Assembly (NCBI GenBank): GCA_020025395.1
Contig: JAHHSE010000005.1
Location: forward strand, 1-33,842
Direction of reading: 5' to 3'
Length of the DNA: 33,842 nucleotides
Source of the DNA: Oscillospiraceae bacterium
GTDB taxonomy: Bacteria > Bacillota > Clostridia > Oscillospirales > Oscillospiraceae
Part shown: piece by piece, positions 1-7,432 of the stretch
How the letters are laid out: each line of letters starts with the position of its first letter
How positions within the stretch are numbered: the stretch's first letter is position 1
Translations under genes and position numbers: made by a program
The notes under the pieces: model-generated
The model's database searches: none
What the model was told of the DNA's origin: nothing
Seen by the model: only the letters and a program-made list of their open reading frames with translations

Positions 1-909
1 GGCCTGGGGGAGGGCCTTTTCCCCAATGGCGGCAGAGGGGACAATCTCATATTTTTCCAGCAGCCGGCCCGGATTCTCCTCTCCGGACACGGTGAGGCTG
101 TCGGGGTCGGACATATAGTTGACGGAGGCCTCATACTCCTTCAAAAACTGCCGGACCAGCTCCGGATTCTCTTTGGCAAATTCGGTGCGGACCACCACAC
201 CGCCCATGGTGAGCTGTCCTTCTGCCCCGACCTCCTCCCAGACCTGATTGAGGTCCAGGGCCAGCCGGACGCTCCCCTTTCCCTTTGCCACGGCGGCGGT
301 GGCGGCGGGGACAGGAAGCATGGCATACTCCGTCTCCCCGGAGAGGATGGCCTGAGTGACCTCCTCCGGGGTGACCCACTGAATATCCACCTGGGTCTCC
401 GGGTCCAGGCCGCTCTCGGTGAGAAGATAGCTGAGGACAAATTCCGGGTTGGCTCCCTTGCCGGTGGCGTAGAGGGTCTGCCCCTCCAGATCGGCCAGAC
501 TGTTCAGAGTGGTCTCCTCCCCGTTTTGGAGGATTTTCAGCACTCCATAGGTATTGATGGCGGCAAGCTGAATGCTCCCGTCGGTCTTGTTATAGTAATT
601 GGCGGCCACATTGGTGGCGATGGCGGCAATATCCACCTCCTTGTTTTTCAGGGCGGCAGTGACCTGGTCGTTGGAGGCAAAGATCTGGAAGCTGTAGTCC
701 AGCTGGGTCTTCTCCTGCTCATCCTCCCACATGAGCTTTGCGGCCCCCATCCCCGTGGGACCGTTCAGCACCGCCACATTCACCTGAGCCCGCGGAGCGG
801 GATCAGGCGCGACGGGAGAGGGGGAGGGTTCTGTCCTATCCCCGCATCCCGCCGTCATTGCAAAGGTCAGCACCGCCGCCCCAATCAGCGCAATCCGTCT
901 TTTGTTCAT
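1..909 (-). CDS. ABC-type substrate-binding lipoprotein (C-terminus off the window)
   Basis: The visible 303 residues start with a lipoprotein signal (MNKRR, hydrophobic core, TAGC lipobox with C22), so the mature protein should be anchored outside the membrane. The body resembles periplasmic-binding-like folds of the NMT1/SsuA/TauA kind, for example the stretches around 'VNVAVLNGPTGMGAAKL' and 'VDIAAIATNVAANYY'. Its ligand cannot be named; nitrate, sulfonate or thiamine-precursor-like ligands are typical of the family. ATG at 909 was chosen because GGAAAGG (919-925) lies 9 nt upstream; in-frame ATGs at 915 and 918 sit too close to that site. The start lies inside the end of the Crp-type regulator gene (74-bp overlap), so the two are probably cotranscribed and translationally coupled. 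ABC permease and ATPase partners would be expected beyond the left edge. Confidence 0.8.
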   Translation of the reverse strand, partial: MNKRRIALIGAAVLTFAMTAGCGDRTEPSPSPVAPDPAPRAQVNVAVLNGPTGMGAAKLMWEDEQEKTQLDYSFQIFASNDQVTAALKNKEVDIAAIATNVAANYYNKTDGSIQLAAINTYGVLKILQNGEETTLNSLADLEGQTLYATGKGANPEFVLSYLLTESGLDPETQVDIQWVTPEEVTQAILSGETEYAMLPVPAATAAVAKGKGSVRLALDLNQVWEEVGAEGQLTMGGVVVRTEFAKENPELVRQFLKEYEASVNYMSDPDSLTVSGEENPGRLLEKYEIVPSAAIGEKALPQA

Positions 910-1543
910 TTTCATCATCCTTTCCATATCCAGTCCAAACAATGGTCTTTCCTTCCCGATGGAGCATCCCCTCCCGTTCCAGGGCATCCAACACCCGGTA
1001 GAGGGTAGCCCGGCCCATGCCCAGCCGGCCCGCCAGCTCGGTGAGAGAGCAGTCGGGGAGCGTTCTCCCCTCCTCAGCCCGGAGCATCAGGTAGCGCACC
1101 ACCCGTCCCTCGGCGGTTGAGGGGCCAAGCTCCTCCAGCTTTCCGCTCAAAAACCGAATCCGCTCCGACAAATAGGAGATGTAATTTTTCCCCACCTGAC
1201 TTTGCCGGGTCATCAGGGTATCCAGCTCCTCCTGAGACAAAAACAGAACTTCACAGTCGGTTCGGGCGGTGAGGGTGGTCACATAGTCCGGCCTCCGGTT
1301 GTAGAGGGCCGCCGCTCCAAACAGCTCCCCCGGCCTCAGCACACTGACAGGCAGACTCCCTCTGGTCACCGATACGGTCCCACGGAGAAGAATCCCCAGA
1401 TTGCGGGAAAAGGCCCGGGGAGAATAGAGAACCTCCCCCTTCTGATAAGACCTGCTGACGCAGTTTAAGTCCTTCAGCTCCGCCTCCACCATCTCCTGGG
1501 GAAGGCCTTGAAACAGTGGGCAGTCCAAAATCTTCCGCTCCAT
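836..1543 (-). CDS. Crp/Fnr-family transcriptional regulator
   Basis: This 235-residue protein has an N-terminal cyclic-nucleotide-binding-like beta-roll (residues about 10-120, with 'LRPGELFGAAALY') and a C-terminal winged helix-turn-helix ('SLTELAGRLGMGRATLYRVLDAL'-like region near 180-205). Three cysteines lie in the first 30 residues, but there is no Fnr-type cysteine cluster, so the signal it senses is unknown. The start at 1543 (MERKILDC) has AGGGGAGG about 9 nt upstream; the longer frame reaching 1648 would run through the promoter and operator. The gene lies directly downstream of a TTGACA/TATACT promoter and a perfect palindrome, which suggests autoregulation. It precedes and overlaps the substrate-binding protein gene, so it probably controls that transporter. 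Confidence 0.88.
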   Translation of the reverse strand: MERKILDCPLFQGLPQEMVEAELKDLNCVSRSYQKGEVLYSPRAFSRNLGILLRGTVSVTRGSLPVSVLRPGELFGAAALYNRRPDYVTTLTARTDCEVLFLSQEELDTLMTRQSQVGKNYISYLSERIRFLSGKLEELGPSTAEGRVVRYLMLRAEEGRTLPDCSLTELAGRLGMGRATLYRVLDALEREGMLHREGKTIVWTGYGKDDENEQKTDCADWGGGADLCNDGGMRG

Positions 1544-1563
1544 CTCACCTGCCCTCCCCTCTC

Positions 1564-1593
1564 CTGTTTTTGTCTCATATGAGACAAAAACAG
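1564..1593. promoter_or_regulatory. Perfect 30-bp palindrome, probable operator of the Crp/Fnr regulator
   Basis: The sequence from 1564 to 1593 equals its own reverse complement over all 30 bases, centred on CATATG (1576-1581). The core TGTCTCATATGAGACA has the spacing of a Crp/Fnr operator (TGTnnnn...nnnnACA). It overlaps the last two bases of the -10 box and covers the transcription start of the regulator gene. This position suits autorepression; binding by the adjacent regulator is inferred. Confidence 0.85.
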
Positions 1594-1620
1594 TATATCC
1601 GTCTTTGGAGACCCTGTCAA
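1592..1620 (-). promoter_or_regulatory. Promoter of the crp-like / substrate-binding protein operon
   Basis: On the minus strand TTGACA (1615-1620) is followed after exactly 17 bp by TATACT (1592-1597), a near-consensus sigma-A promoter. The 30-bp palindrome begins inside the -10 box. Confidence 0.85.
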
Positions 1621-1682
1621 GAAGAAAGGGGACCAATCCCCCTCCCACGGCATAGGATGGGGGAGAAAAGGGGGGTGAAGTT

Positions 1683-1988
1683 ATGTTCCATACCCAGGAT
1701 CGGGGGCAGAAGGAGATCTCCTATTCCCCTTTTGAGACCCCGGACTGTCAGATCTTCCAGGACATGGAGGGTCAGCCGACATACCGCTACGTGGATCCTC
1801 GGATTCTTCCCAAGAAGGAGGGGGCCTCAGACGGGTCCGACCCGTCCCAGCCCCTGTCCACAATTCTGTCTGCCCTGGAGCAGCAGAACAGCCTGCTGGC
1901 TGAGCTTCTGGCCTCGGTCTCCGGTCTGACCGCCGCCTGTCTGTTCCGAAACGGGCTGGAGGCACGGCCTTTCCGAGAGACTCCATAG
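1683..1988 (+). CDS. Small hypothetical protein (101 aa)
   Basis: This 101-residue frame is not recognised. It has a good ribosome site (AAGGGGGGTGAAG before the ATG). The N-terminal half is polar (MFHTQDRGQKEISYSPFETP). The C-terminal half has a possible amphipathic helix (residues about 57-85, rich in Leu and Ala). It has no signal peptide and no cysteine pair resembling a metal site. It is transcribed divergently from the Crp-type regulator and ends just before a strong hairpin that also serves the convergent LCP gene. Codon use looks normal, so it is probably real, but no function is offered. Confidence 0.55.
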   Translation: MFHTQDRGQKEISYSPFETPDCQIFQDMEGQPTYRYVDPRILPKKEGASDGSDPSQPLSTILSALEQQNSLLAELLASVSGLTAACLFRNGLEARPFRETP

Positions 1989-2032
1989 AAAAAAACAGAC
2001 CCCCTGACACAGAGTCGTCTGTGCCAGGGGGT
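1989..2032 (-). terminator. Intrinsic terminator of the LCP-family gene
   Basis: A hairpin with 15-bp arms (1999-2013 and 2018-2032, 4-nt loop) directly follows the LCP stop codon on the minus strand and is followed by seven Ts there (1989-1995). The single imperfect pair is a G-U wobble in the minus-strand RNA, which points to that strand as the main one. It could also stop the convergent 101-aa gene, less efficiently. Confidence 0.9.
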
Positions 2033-2036
2033 ATTC

Positions 2037-3095
2037 TCATTGCACCTGATAGATCTCCGTCATCTCCAGAGTCAGGTCGGCGGTATAGGGATTGACCAGC
2101 CGATTGAGCATATCCAGGGTCTCCTGGGGGAAGAGCTGATAGTAATACTTCACCCCGTTATGATGGACCTGTCCATCCCCCGGGAGGGTGGCAAAGGTCA
2201 CATCCTCGGAGAAATTCACCTCCAGGGCCCGGGTGCCAAAATAGATGAGGTCAGGAAGGCTCAGATCGGTCTCCACATTCCGGTCAAAGATTTCCGCAAA
2301 GCGGTTGATCTTTCCCAGGTTGGAGACCTTCAAAAGCTGTTTTGCCATCTCTCCCAAAAATTTCTGCTGGGTCTGAATCCGCCCCAGATCCGCGTTGGGG
2401 TAGCCCCGATAGCGGACCAGCTGGAGGGCCTTCTCCCCATCCAGCCACTGGGTCCCCTCCTTCAGATTGATGATGAAGCCGGCCCCGTCGTTATGGTACA
2501 TATCACAGGGGACATAGAAGCTCACCCCGCCCAGCTCATCGACCATCTCCCGAAAGGCGGCAATGTCCACCCGGATGGTGTGATCCACCCGGAAGCCCAC
2601 CAGCTCGGAGACCTCCCGGTGAAGCTCCTCCACCCCTCCGGCCCCGTAGGCCCCATTGATTTTTTTGACCCTTCTCGGCTCATCCACCAGAGTGTCCCGC
2701 GGGATGGAGATTACCCCCACCTTATGGTTTTTGGTGTCAAAGGAGGCCACCATAATGGTGTCCGCATTGCCGTTTCCGTCATCGGTGCCCACCAGAAGAA
2801 AGGTTTGGTACCAGTCTCCCTTCCGTTCCAGCGCAGGGGCGGGCGCGGCCTGGGGATCCGCCGCCCCCTCCGGGGAAACGGATTGGTCCGGCGGAGACGG
2901 TTCCGCCACAGAGGGCGGCCCGAAGCCAAATTGCACCACGCACCAAAGCGTCACGATGAGGGTGGATAGCACCACGAGAAACACATATATCCTATGGAGA
3001 AAAGCCATCAGCGGGGAGCGACGGCGTCTTTTCCTTTTTACCGGCTTTTTCTGCAGGCGGCTGGCCAGGGGAACCCCCTCCTTTTCCAGGCACAA
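2037..3095 (-). CDS. LytR-CpsA-Psr (LCP) family cell-envelope protein
   Basis: The protein has a short basic cytoplasmic N-terminus (KRKRRRR), one membrane anchor (residues about 34-56), a Pro-rich linker, and an extracellular LCP domain. LCP hallmarks are 'VGTDDGNGNADTIMVASF', the arginine in 'ISIPRDTL', 'KINGAYGAGG', and 'DLGRIQTQQ'. LCP enzymes move lipid-linked glycopolymers such as teichoic acid or capsule onto peptidoglycan. The start is uncertain: the full frame needs a TTG at 3095 without a well-placed ribosome site, and the next ATG (3008) would cut into the basic region before the anchor. A promoter lies 65 bp upstream and a strong terminator follows. Confidence 0.88.
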   Translation of the reverse strand: MCLEKEGVPLASRLQKKPVKRKRRRRSPLMAFLHRIYVFLVVLSTLIVTLWCVVQFGFGPPSVAEPSPPDQSVSPEGAADPQAAPAPALERKGDWYQTFLLVGTDDGNGNADTIMVASFDTKNHKVGVISIPRDTLVDEPRRVKKINGAYGAGGVEELHREVSELVGFRVDHTIRVDIAAFREMVDELGGVSFYVPCDMYHNDGAGFIINLKEGTQWLDGEKALQLVRYRGYPNADLGRIQTQQKFLGEMAKQLLKVSNLGKINRFAEIFDRNVETDLSLPDLIYFGTRALEVNFSEDVTFATLPGDGQVHHNGVKYYYQLFPQETLDMLNRLVNPYTADLTLEMTEIYQVQ

Positions 3096-3159
3096 CGGAT
3101 GCGCCGGACAGGAGGTTCCCTCCCTCGTGGCGGTCTCTTTTCTGCCTTACATTCCCCTT

Positions 3160-3188
3160 AGTTTAACAAATTTTTTCCCGAATGGCAA
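3160..3188 (-). promoter_or_regulatory. Promoter of the LCP-family gene
   Basis: On the minus strand TTGCCA (3183-3188) and TAAACT (3160-3165) are separated by 17 bp, between the cysK stop codon and the LCP start. No clear terminator follows cysK, so some read-through into the LCP gene is possible. Confidence 0.65.
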
Positions 3189-3207
3189 CACCCGGGAGAA
3201 AAACCCA

Positions 3208-4122
3208 TCATCCATAAATTCCCGTGGACAGGTATCTTTCCCCGGTGTCCGGCAGAAGGGCCACGATTGTCTTTCCCCGGTATTCCGGACGCTTGCCCAG
3301 CTCCCTGGCCGCCCAGGCCGCGGCGCCGGAGGAGATCCCCACCAATATCCCCTCCCGGCGGGCCAGCGCCTTCGCCCCCTCCATGGCCGCCTCACCGGGG
3401 ACGGGGAGAACCTCATCCACCACGGAGCGATCCAGCAGCGACGGGACAAAATTGGCCCCGATCCCCTGAATCTTATGAGGGCCGGCCTTTCCCTCCGAGA
3501 GAAGGGGAGACTCCGCCGGCTCCACCGCCACAATCCTCACCCGGGGATTTTTCTCTTTCAGATACCGCCCTGTGCCTGTCACGGTCCCCCCTGTGCCTAC
3601 CCCTGCCACAAAGAGATCCACCCTTCCCTCGGTGTCCGCCCAGATCTCCGGGCCGGTGGTCTCATAATGGGCTCTGGCGTTGGCGGGATTTCCAAACTGG
3701 TCCGGCATCCAGGCTCCGGGGATGGTCTCCAGCAGCTCCCTGGCCTTGGCCACGGCCCCGCCCATTCCCTGACTGCCCGGGGTGAGAATCAGCTTCGCCC
3801 CCAGCGCGGAGAGAAGGTTTCTCCGCTCCACGCTCATGGTGTCAGGCATGGTGAGAAGGACCTGATATCCCCGTGCCGCGGCCACATAGGCCAAAGCCAC
3901 CCCCGTATTGCCGCTGGTCGGCTCCACAATGGTGCCACCCGGCTGCAGAATGTTTGCCTCTTCCGCTTCCTTTATCATATAGTATCCGGCCCGGTCCTTG
4001 GCGGAGGACAGGGGATTCATGCACTCCAGCTTTGCCAGAATGGTTTGGTCGGGGGCGTAGCGTTCCAGGGCCAGCAGCGGAGTCCGCCCAATCAAATCGG
4101 TGGCGGTTCGGGCTATCTTCAT
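3208..4122 (-). CDS. cysK: Cysteine synthase (O-acetylserine sulfhydrylase)
   Basis: This 304-residue fold-type II PLP enzyme makes cysteine from O-acetylserine and sulfide. The PLP lysine is K42 in 'NPLSSAKDRAGYYM'. The substrate-binding loop PTSGNTG lies at 68-74 and the phosphate loop AGVGTGGT at 173-180; 'GISSGAA' near the C-terminus is also typical. Length matches the family. CAGGAGG lies a few bases before the ATG. It follows metQ by 61 bp in the same direction with only a hairpin between them, so it probably belongs to the T-box-controlled metQ transcript. That links cysteine formation to methionine status. A cystathionine-beta-synthase-like role cannot be excluded, but the length and motifs favour CysK. 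Confidence 0.93.
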   Translation of the reverse strand: MKIARTATDLIGRTPLLALERYAPDQTILAKLECMNPLSSAKDRAGYYMIKEAEEANILQPGGTIVEPTSGNTGVALAYVAAARGYQVLLTMPDTMSVERRNLLSALGAKLILTPGSQGMGGAVAKARELLETIPGAWMPDQFGNPANARAHYETTGPEIWADTEGRVDLFVAGVGTGGTVTGTGRYLKEKNPRVRIVAVEPAESPLLSEGKAGPHKIQGIGANFVPSLLDRSVVDEVLPVPGEAAMEGAKALARREGILVGISSGAAAWAARELGKRPEYRGKTIVALLPDTGERYLSTGIYG

Positions 4123-4142
4123 CTCAAAACCTCCTGTTTGTT

Positions 4143-4176
4143 CAAAGGGTCCATCCCGTTTCGGACGGACCCTTTG
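4143..4176 (-). other. Intercistronic hairpin between metQ and cysK
   Basis: Perfect 10-bp arms (4143-4152 and 4167-4176) enclose a 14-nt loop. There is no long T-run after it on the minus strand, so it looks more like an mRNA-processing or stability hairpin, or a weak terminator that lowers cysK expression, than a full terminator. Confidence 0.55.
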
Positions 4177-4183
4177 GATGGAT

Positions 4184-4990
4184 TTAGAATGCGGGGACCA
4201 CGGCAGAGCCGTACTTCTCCGTCATAAAGTCCCTGACCTCCTGGCTGGTGAGCGCCTTCACCAGAGCCTGGACGGACTCATTCTCCTCATTTCCCTCCTT
4301 GACGGCCAGCACATTGACATAGGGGCCGGCAGAGGCCGCGGCATCCTCAAAGGCCAGAGCCTGATCGGAGGTGAGACCGGCGCCCAGAGCATAGTTGCCG
4401 TTGATGACAGCCAGGGCCACATCCTCCCGGCGGGCGGTGAGCTGATTGGCCTCCAGCTCCACGATCTCATAGTTGCGGGGGTTTTCCGCAATATCGTCCT
4501 TGGTGGCGGAGAGACCCGCATCCTCCCTCAAGGTGATGAGACCCTGGGCCTCCAGCAGCATGAGAGCGCGGGCCTCGTTGGTGCCGTCGTTGGGGACGGC
4601 GATCTGATCTCCATCCCGCAGATCCTCCAGAGAGGCGGCCTTGCCCGGATAGATGGCGAAGGGCTCATAGTGAATCTCCGCCACGCTGGACAGATGGGTC
4701 CCGTTTTTCTCGTTGAAGTCGTTCAGATAGGTGATGTGCTGGAAGTAGTTTGCGTCCAGGGAGCCGTCCTCCAAAGAGGTGTTGGGCAGGACATAGTCGT
4801 TAAATTCCACAATTTCCAGGGCAATGCCTTCCTTTGCCAGAAGCTCCTTGGCCACCTCCAAAATCTCGGCGTGAGGGGCGGGAGAGGCCCCCACCTTGAT
4901 GGTTGCGGCATCGTCTTCCTTGCCGCCGCATCCGGCGAGCAGACCCAGGGTCAGGGCTCCGGTCAGGAGAAGAGTGAGATTCTTTTTCAT
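4184..4990 (-). CDS. metQ: Methionine ABC transporter substrate-binding lipoprotein
   Basis: The 268-residue protein has a lipoprotein signal with lipobox LLAGC (C21) and the NlpA/MetQ domain. Typical stretches are 'IKVGASPAPHAEILE', 'DANYFQHITYLNDFN', 'IAVPNDGTNEARAL' and the C-terminal 'VRDFMTEKYGSAVVPAF'. It binds methionine outside the cell and delivers it to MetNI. metN and metI lie just upstream on the same strand as a separate unit; metQ sits behind its own T-box leader. The ATG is preceded by AAGGAGAC-like sequence in the leader. Confidence 0.95.
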   Translation of the reverse strand: MKKNLTLLLTGALTLGLLAGCGGKEDDAATIKVGASPAPHAEILEVAKELLAKEGIALEIVEFNDYVLPNTSLEDGSLDANYFQHITYLNDFNEKNGTHLSSVAEIHYEPFAIYPGKAASLEDLRDGDQIAVPNDGTNEARALMLLEAQGLITLREDAGLSATKDDIAENPRNYEIVELEANQLTARREDVALAVINGNYALGAGLTSDQALAFEDAAASAGPYVNVLAVKEGNEENESVQALVKALTSQEVRDFMTEKYGSAVVPAF

Positions 4991-5030
4991 GTCGATGGTC
5001 TCCTTTTTTTCTTTTTCCCATTTTGGAAAT

Positions 5031-5330
5031 AAAAAAACGCCCTTGAATCTTCCTATTCAAGGACGAGAGCCATTGGCTTCGTGGTACCACCTTGGTTCAC
5101 CCTCTCCTCGCGGAGAAGGCCTTACGGAGTACGAGCATACTCCTGCGCGATTACGGGCGCACCCGTCATAGCCTATGCGAAAAACGCAGTCGGTATGCGG
5201 CTCCGAGACCATCTTCCCCCCGGCCTTCGATACCCGTTCCCACCAACTCGGGCTCTCTGTGATCTATCTCCAAAGGTACTCTTCTCTTCATTGCTTTTAT
5301 TGGGCGTTATTCAGTTCCCGCTTGGGTTGC
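5031..5330 (-). promoter_or_regulatory. T-box leader, methionine-specific, controlling metQ-cysK
   Basis: The minus-strand leader shows the parts of a T-box. There is an AGAG(A)G-type Stem I region with a GTTGGTGGGAACGGG-like distal loop. A specifier triplet ATG (5210-5212, followed by G) sits in 'GAAGATGGTCTCGGAGCC'. The T-box sequence AAGGTGGTACCACG lies at 5080-5093. A terminator has arms CCTTGAAT/ATTCAAGG (5041-5048, 5055-5062) followed by seven Ts (5031-5037). Uncharged tRNA-Met would pair with the specifier and the T-box bulge and allow read-through into metQ and cysK. The Met specifier agrees with the downstream methionine transporter gene. The 5' limit is estimated from the promoter. 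Confidence 0.93.
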
Positions 5331-5334
5331 CCTT

Positions 5335-5363
5335 AGTGTAATCCCAACCGCCCGGAATGTCAA
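5335..5363 (-). promoter_or_regulatory. Promoter of the T-box/metQ/cysK unit
   Basis: Minus-strand TTGACA (5358-5363) and TACACT (5335-5340) are exactly 17 bp apart, directly upstream of the T-box leader. Confidence 0.85.
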
Positions 5364-5441
5364 TCACATATCTTGCACAAACTCTTTTTCTCTTTTCCCG
5401 TCCTTTTTCCCTGTTTTGTAGAAATTTTGAAATCTCCCCCC

Positions 5442-5479
5442 AAAAAAGGGAGGGTCCCCCTTTTCTGTGGGACCCTCCC
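5442..5479 (-). terminator. Terminator of metN-metI
   Basis: Eleven-bp GC-rich arms (5448-5458 and 5469-5479) are followed by six Ts on the minus strand (5442-5447), a few bases after the metI stop codon. This separates metNI from the T-box/metQ unit. Confidence 0.92.
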
Positions 5480-5483
5480 TCTT

Positions 5484-6251
5484 CTATTCGGTTTCCCGGG
5501 GGAAGGAGCCGGACTCCTTCCGGGACTTTTTCTTCATCCGGGTCACCCGTTTGTCACTCCGCAGGGCAAAGCCGGTGCCCAGGGTCTGGAAGAGCTGGAC
5601 CAGCAGAACCAGAACGATCACCGCCACCCACATGGCGAAATAGTGGGTCCGCTGGAAGCCGTAATTCAGGGCCAGCATTCCCAAACCGCCCCCGCCAATG
5701 GCTCCCGCCATGGCTCCATAGCCCAGGATGGTGATAAAGGCGGTGGTAAAGCCGTTGAGGAGGGAGGGGCGGCACTCCGGCAGAATCACCTTTGTGATGA
5801 TCTGAAGGGGAGAACAGCCCATGGATTGGGCCGCCTCCACAATTCCCTTGTCCATCTCCCGGAGGGACCCCTCGACCAGGCGGGCCACAAAGGGGAAGGC
5901 CGCCGCCACCAGAGGAACGATGGTGGCCTTGGTCCCCACACTGGTACCCACAAGGATACGGGAGAGAGGGATGACCAGGACCATCAGGATGAGGAAGGGG
6001 ACCGAGCGGAGCAGATTGACCCCCACATTGAGCAGCCGCATGACTGCCTTGGGAAGGGGACGCACCCCCTCCTCCTCCCCGGTCACCAGCAGCACTCCCA
6101 GAGGCAGACCGATGACATAGGCCAGGACAGTGGCCAGCACGGTGGTATAGATGGTCTCCCAAACCGCAAAGGGGATGTGGCGGATCAGATAGTCCACCTG
6201 CTCGGCTATTTTAGGGTCCAGAGAGGCAAAAACAGCAGAAAAATTACCCAT
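5484..6251 (-). CDS. metI: Methionine ABC transporter permease
   Basis: This polytopic membrane protein (about five helices) carries the ABC permease signature region 'EAAQSMGCSPLQIITKVILPEC', which contacts MetN. 'YVIGLPLGVLLV' and 'LNVGVNLLRSVPFLILM' are typical of MetI. The C-terminal tail is unusually basic and polar (MKKKSRKESG). The start is ambiguous. ATG at 6251 is 12 nt from GGAGGAGG, while GTG at 6260 is only 3 nt from it; both overlap the end of metN, by 8 or 17 bp, and imply translational coupling. A strong terminator follows. Confidence 0.92.
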   Translation of the reverse strand: MGNFSAVFASLDPKIAEQVDYLIRHIPFAVWETIYTTVLATVLAYVIGLPLGVLLVTGEEEGVRPLPKAVMRLLNVGVNLLRSVPFLILMVLVIPLSRILVGTSVGTKATIVPLVAAAFPFVARLVEGSLREMDKGIVEAAQSMGCSPLQIITKVILPECRPSLLNGFTTAFITILGYGAMAGAIGGGGLGMLALNYGFQRTHYFAMWVAVIVLVLLVQLFQTLGTGFALRSDKRVTRMKKKSRKESGSFPRETE

Positions 6252-7275
6252 GGTAATCACGCACCTCCTCCACAGTGAGATCTTTCCGGCCTTTCAGGTA
6301 GGCCATGGCCTTTCCCGCCTCGGCCCTGTCCTCCGGCAGGCCCAGAAGCATGGTGCCGAAGGCTTTCCCGTCCATGTTTCGGGTGTCCGCCCCCAGAATG
6401 TTCACCTTCACTCCGCAGTCGATGGCCAGGGAGGCGATGAGAGGCTCATAGGAGGAGCCGCCGTTGAAGGCGATGCGCACCACATTGGCGGCGGGAAGCC
6501 GGTCAATCCGCATCCCCTCCGGATAGACCAGACGGCGGCCCGCCTCGGTCTGGGGGTTGGAGAAGACGGACTCCACGGTACCTGTCTCCATCAAAGTCCC
6601 GTGATCCAGAATGGCCACATGGGTGCAGATCTCCTCCACCACGGCCATCTCATGGGTGATGACCACCACCGTGATCCCAAGCCGCTTGTTAATGTCCTGA
6701 ATCAGCCGGAGGATGGCCCTGGTGGTATTGGGGTCCAGGGCGGAGGTGGCCTCATCACAGAGGAGGATCTTGGGGTTGGAGGCCAACGCCCTGGCGATGG
6801 CGATTCGCTGCTTCTGTCCTCCGGAGAGCTGGGAGGGATAGGATTCCGCCTTGTCCGGAAGACCTACCATCTCCAAAAGCTCCAGAGCCTTCTGCTTGGC
6901 CTCCGAGGCCGGGACCCCGGCGATTTCCATGGGGAAGCAGATATTTTTCAGGCAGGTGCGCTGCATGAGCAGATTAAACTGCTGAAAGATCATGCTGATG
7001 GAGCGGCGGGCCTGCCGAAGCTGTCCGGGGTCCATTTCACACAGGTCCGGGGCCTCCCCCTCCCTGTCGGGAAAGAGGCCGCTGATCCGGACCCTTCCCC
7101 GGGTGGGCTTTTCCAGTAGGTTGATACAGCGCACCAGGGTGGATTTCCCCGCTCCGCTCATGCCCACAATTCCAAAAATGCTTCCATCCGGGATGGTAAG
7201 GCTGATGTCCTTCAGGGCGGAAAAGGGTCCGTCCGGGGTGGGAAAGATTTTGCTGACCTTCTGTAATTCTATCAT
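6244..7275 (-). CDS. metN: Methionine ABC transporter ATP-binding protein
   Basis: The 343-residue ATPase energises methionine import. It has Walker A GMSGAGKST (38-46), the Q-loop 'MIFQQFNLL' (about 95-103), signature LSGGQKQR (150-157), Walker B LLCDEATSALD (171-181) and the switch histidine in 'VITHEM'. The C-terminal ~75 residues form the NIL domain, which in E. coli MetN binds methionine and inhibits transport when the cell is replete. Its own promoter lies upstream, so metNI is not behind the T-box that controls metQ. Confidence 0.95.
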   Translation of the reverse strand: MIELQKVSKIFPTPDGPFSALKDISLTIPDGSIFGIVGMSGAGKSTLVRCINLLEKPTRGRVRISGLFPDREGEAPDLCEMDPGQLRQARRSISMIFQQFNLLMQRTCLKNICFPMEIAGVPASEAKQKALELLEMVGLPDKAESYPSQLSGGQKQRIAIARALASNPKILLCDEATSALDPNTTRAILRLIQDINKRLGITVVVITHEMAVVEEICTHVAILDHGTLMETGTVESVFSNPQTEAGRRLVYPEGMRIDRLPAANVVRIAFNGGSSYEPLIASLAIDCGVKVNILGADTRNMDGKAFGTMLLGLPEDRAEAGKAMAYLKGRKDLTVEEVRDYHG

Positions 7276-7303
7276 AGGAGCTCCTCCTTGCCAGATTCTT
7301 TAT

Positions 7304-7332
7304 ATTTTACGGCAAAAGGTCCTGGAAGTCAA
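7304..7332 (-). promoter_or_regulatory. Promoter of metN-metI
   Basis: Minus-strand TTGACT (7327-7332) and TAAAAT (7304-7309) are separated by 17 bp and are followed by a short leader with AGGAGG before the metN ATG. The leader is too short for a second T-box. Confidence 0.8.
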
Positions 7333-7337
7333 TGTTC

Positions 7338-7377
7338 CCCACCGCTCCCGGTGCAAACCCACCGCTCCCGGTGCAAA
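7338..7377. repeat. Tandem 20-bp direct repeat upstream of the metN promoter
   Basis: Two identical 20-bp copies (7338-7357 and 7358-7377) abut each other. Each contains a small inverted repeat, CACCG-CTCC-CGGTG. They fill the space between the iscU terminator and the -35 box of metN, ending 5 bp from that box. This is a position where an activator could bind. It may equally be a recent slippage duplication. Confidence 0.85.
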
Positions 7378-7411
7378 CAGAGACGGCGTGGCCCCCGCCA
7401 CGCCGTCTCTG
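7378..7411 (-). terminator. Probable terminator of the isc operon
   Basis: Perfect 15-bp GC-rich arms (7378-7392 and 7397-7411) with a 4-nt loop lie 21 bp after the iscU stop codon. Only a short GTTTG follows on the minus strand, so the T-run is poor, but the stem is very stable and could work on both strands. Confidence 0.7.
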
Positions 7412-7432
7412 TCCGCTTTTCTCCCGTTTCCT

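Noticed and set aside
1564..1593. Palindrome read as a transcription terminator
   Set aside because: It overlaps the -10 box and start point of a promoter and would end the transcript before any gene; operator is the better reading.
2656..4227. 523-codon plus-strand frame over the LCP and cysK genes
   Set aside because: It is antisense to two recognised proteins and the product has no coherent domain.
7338..7377. Possible CRISPR-like repeat
   Set aside because: The two copies are directly adjacent with no spacers and there are no cas genes.
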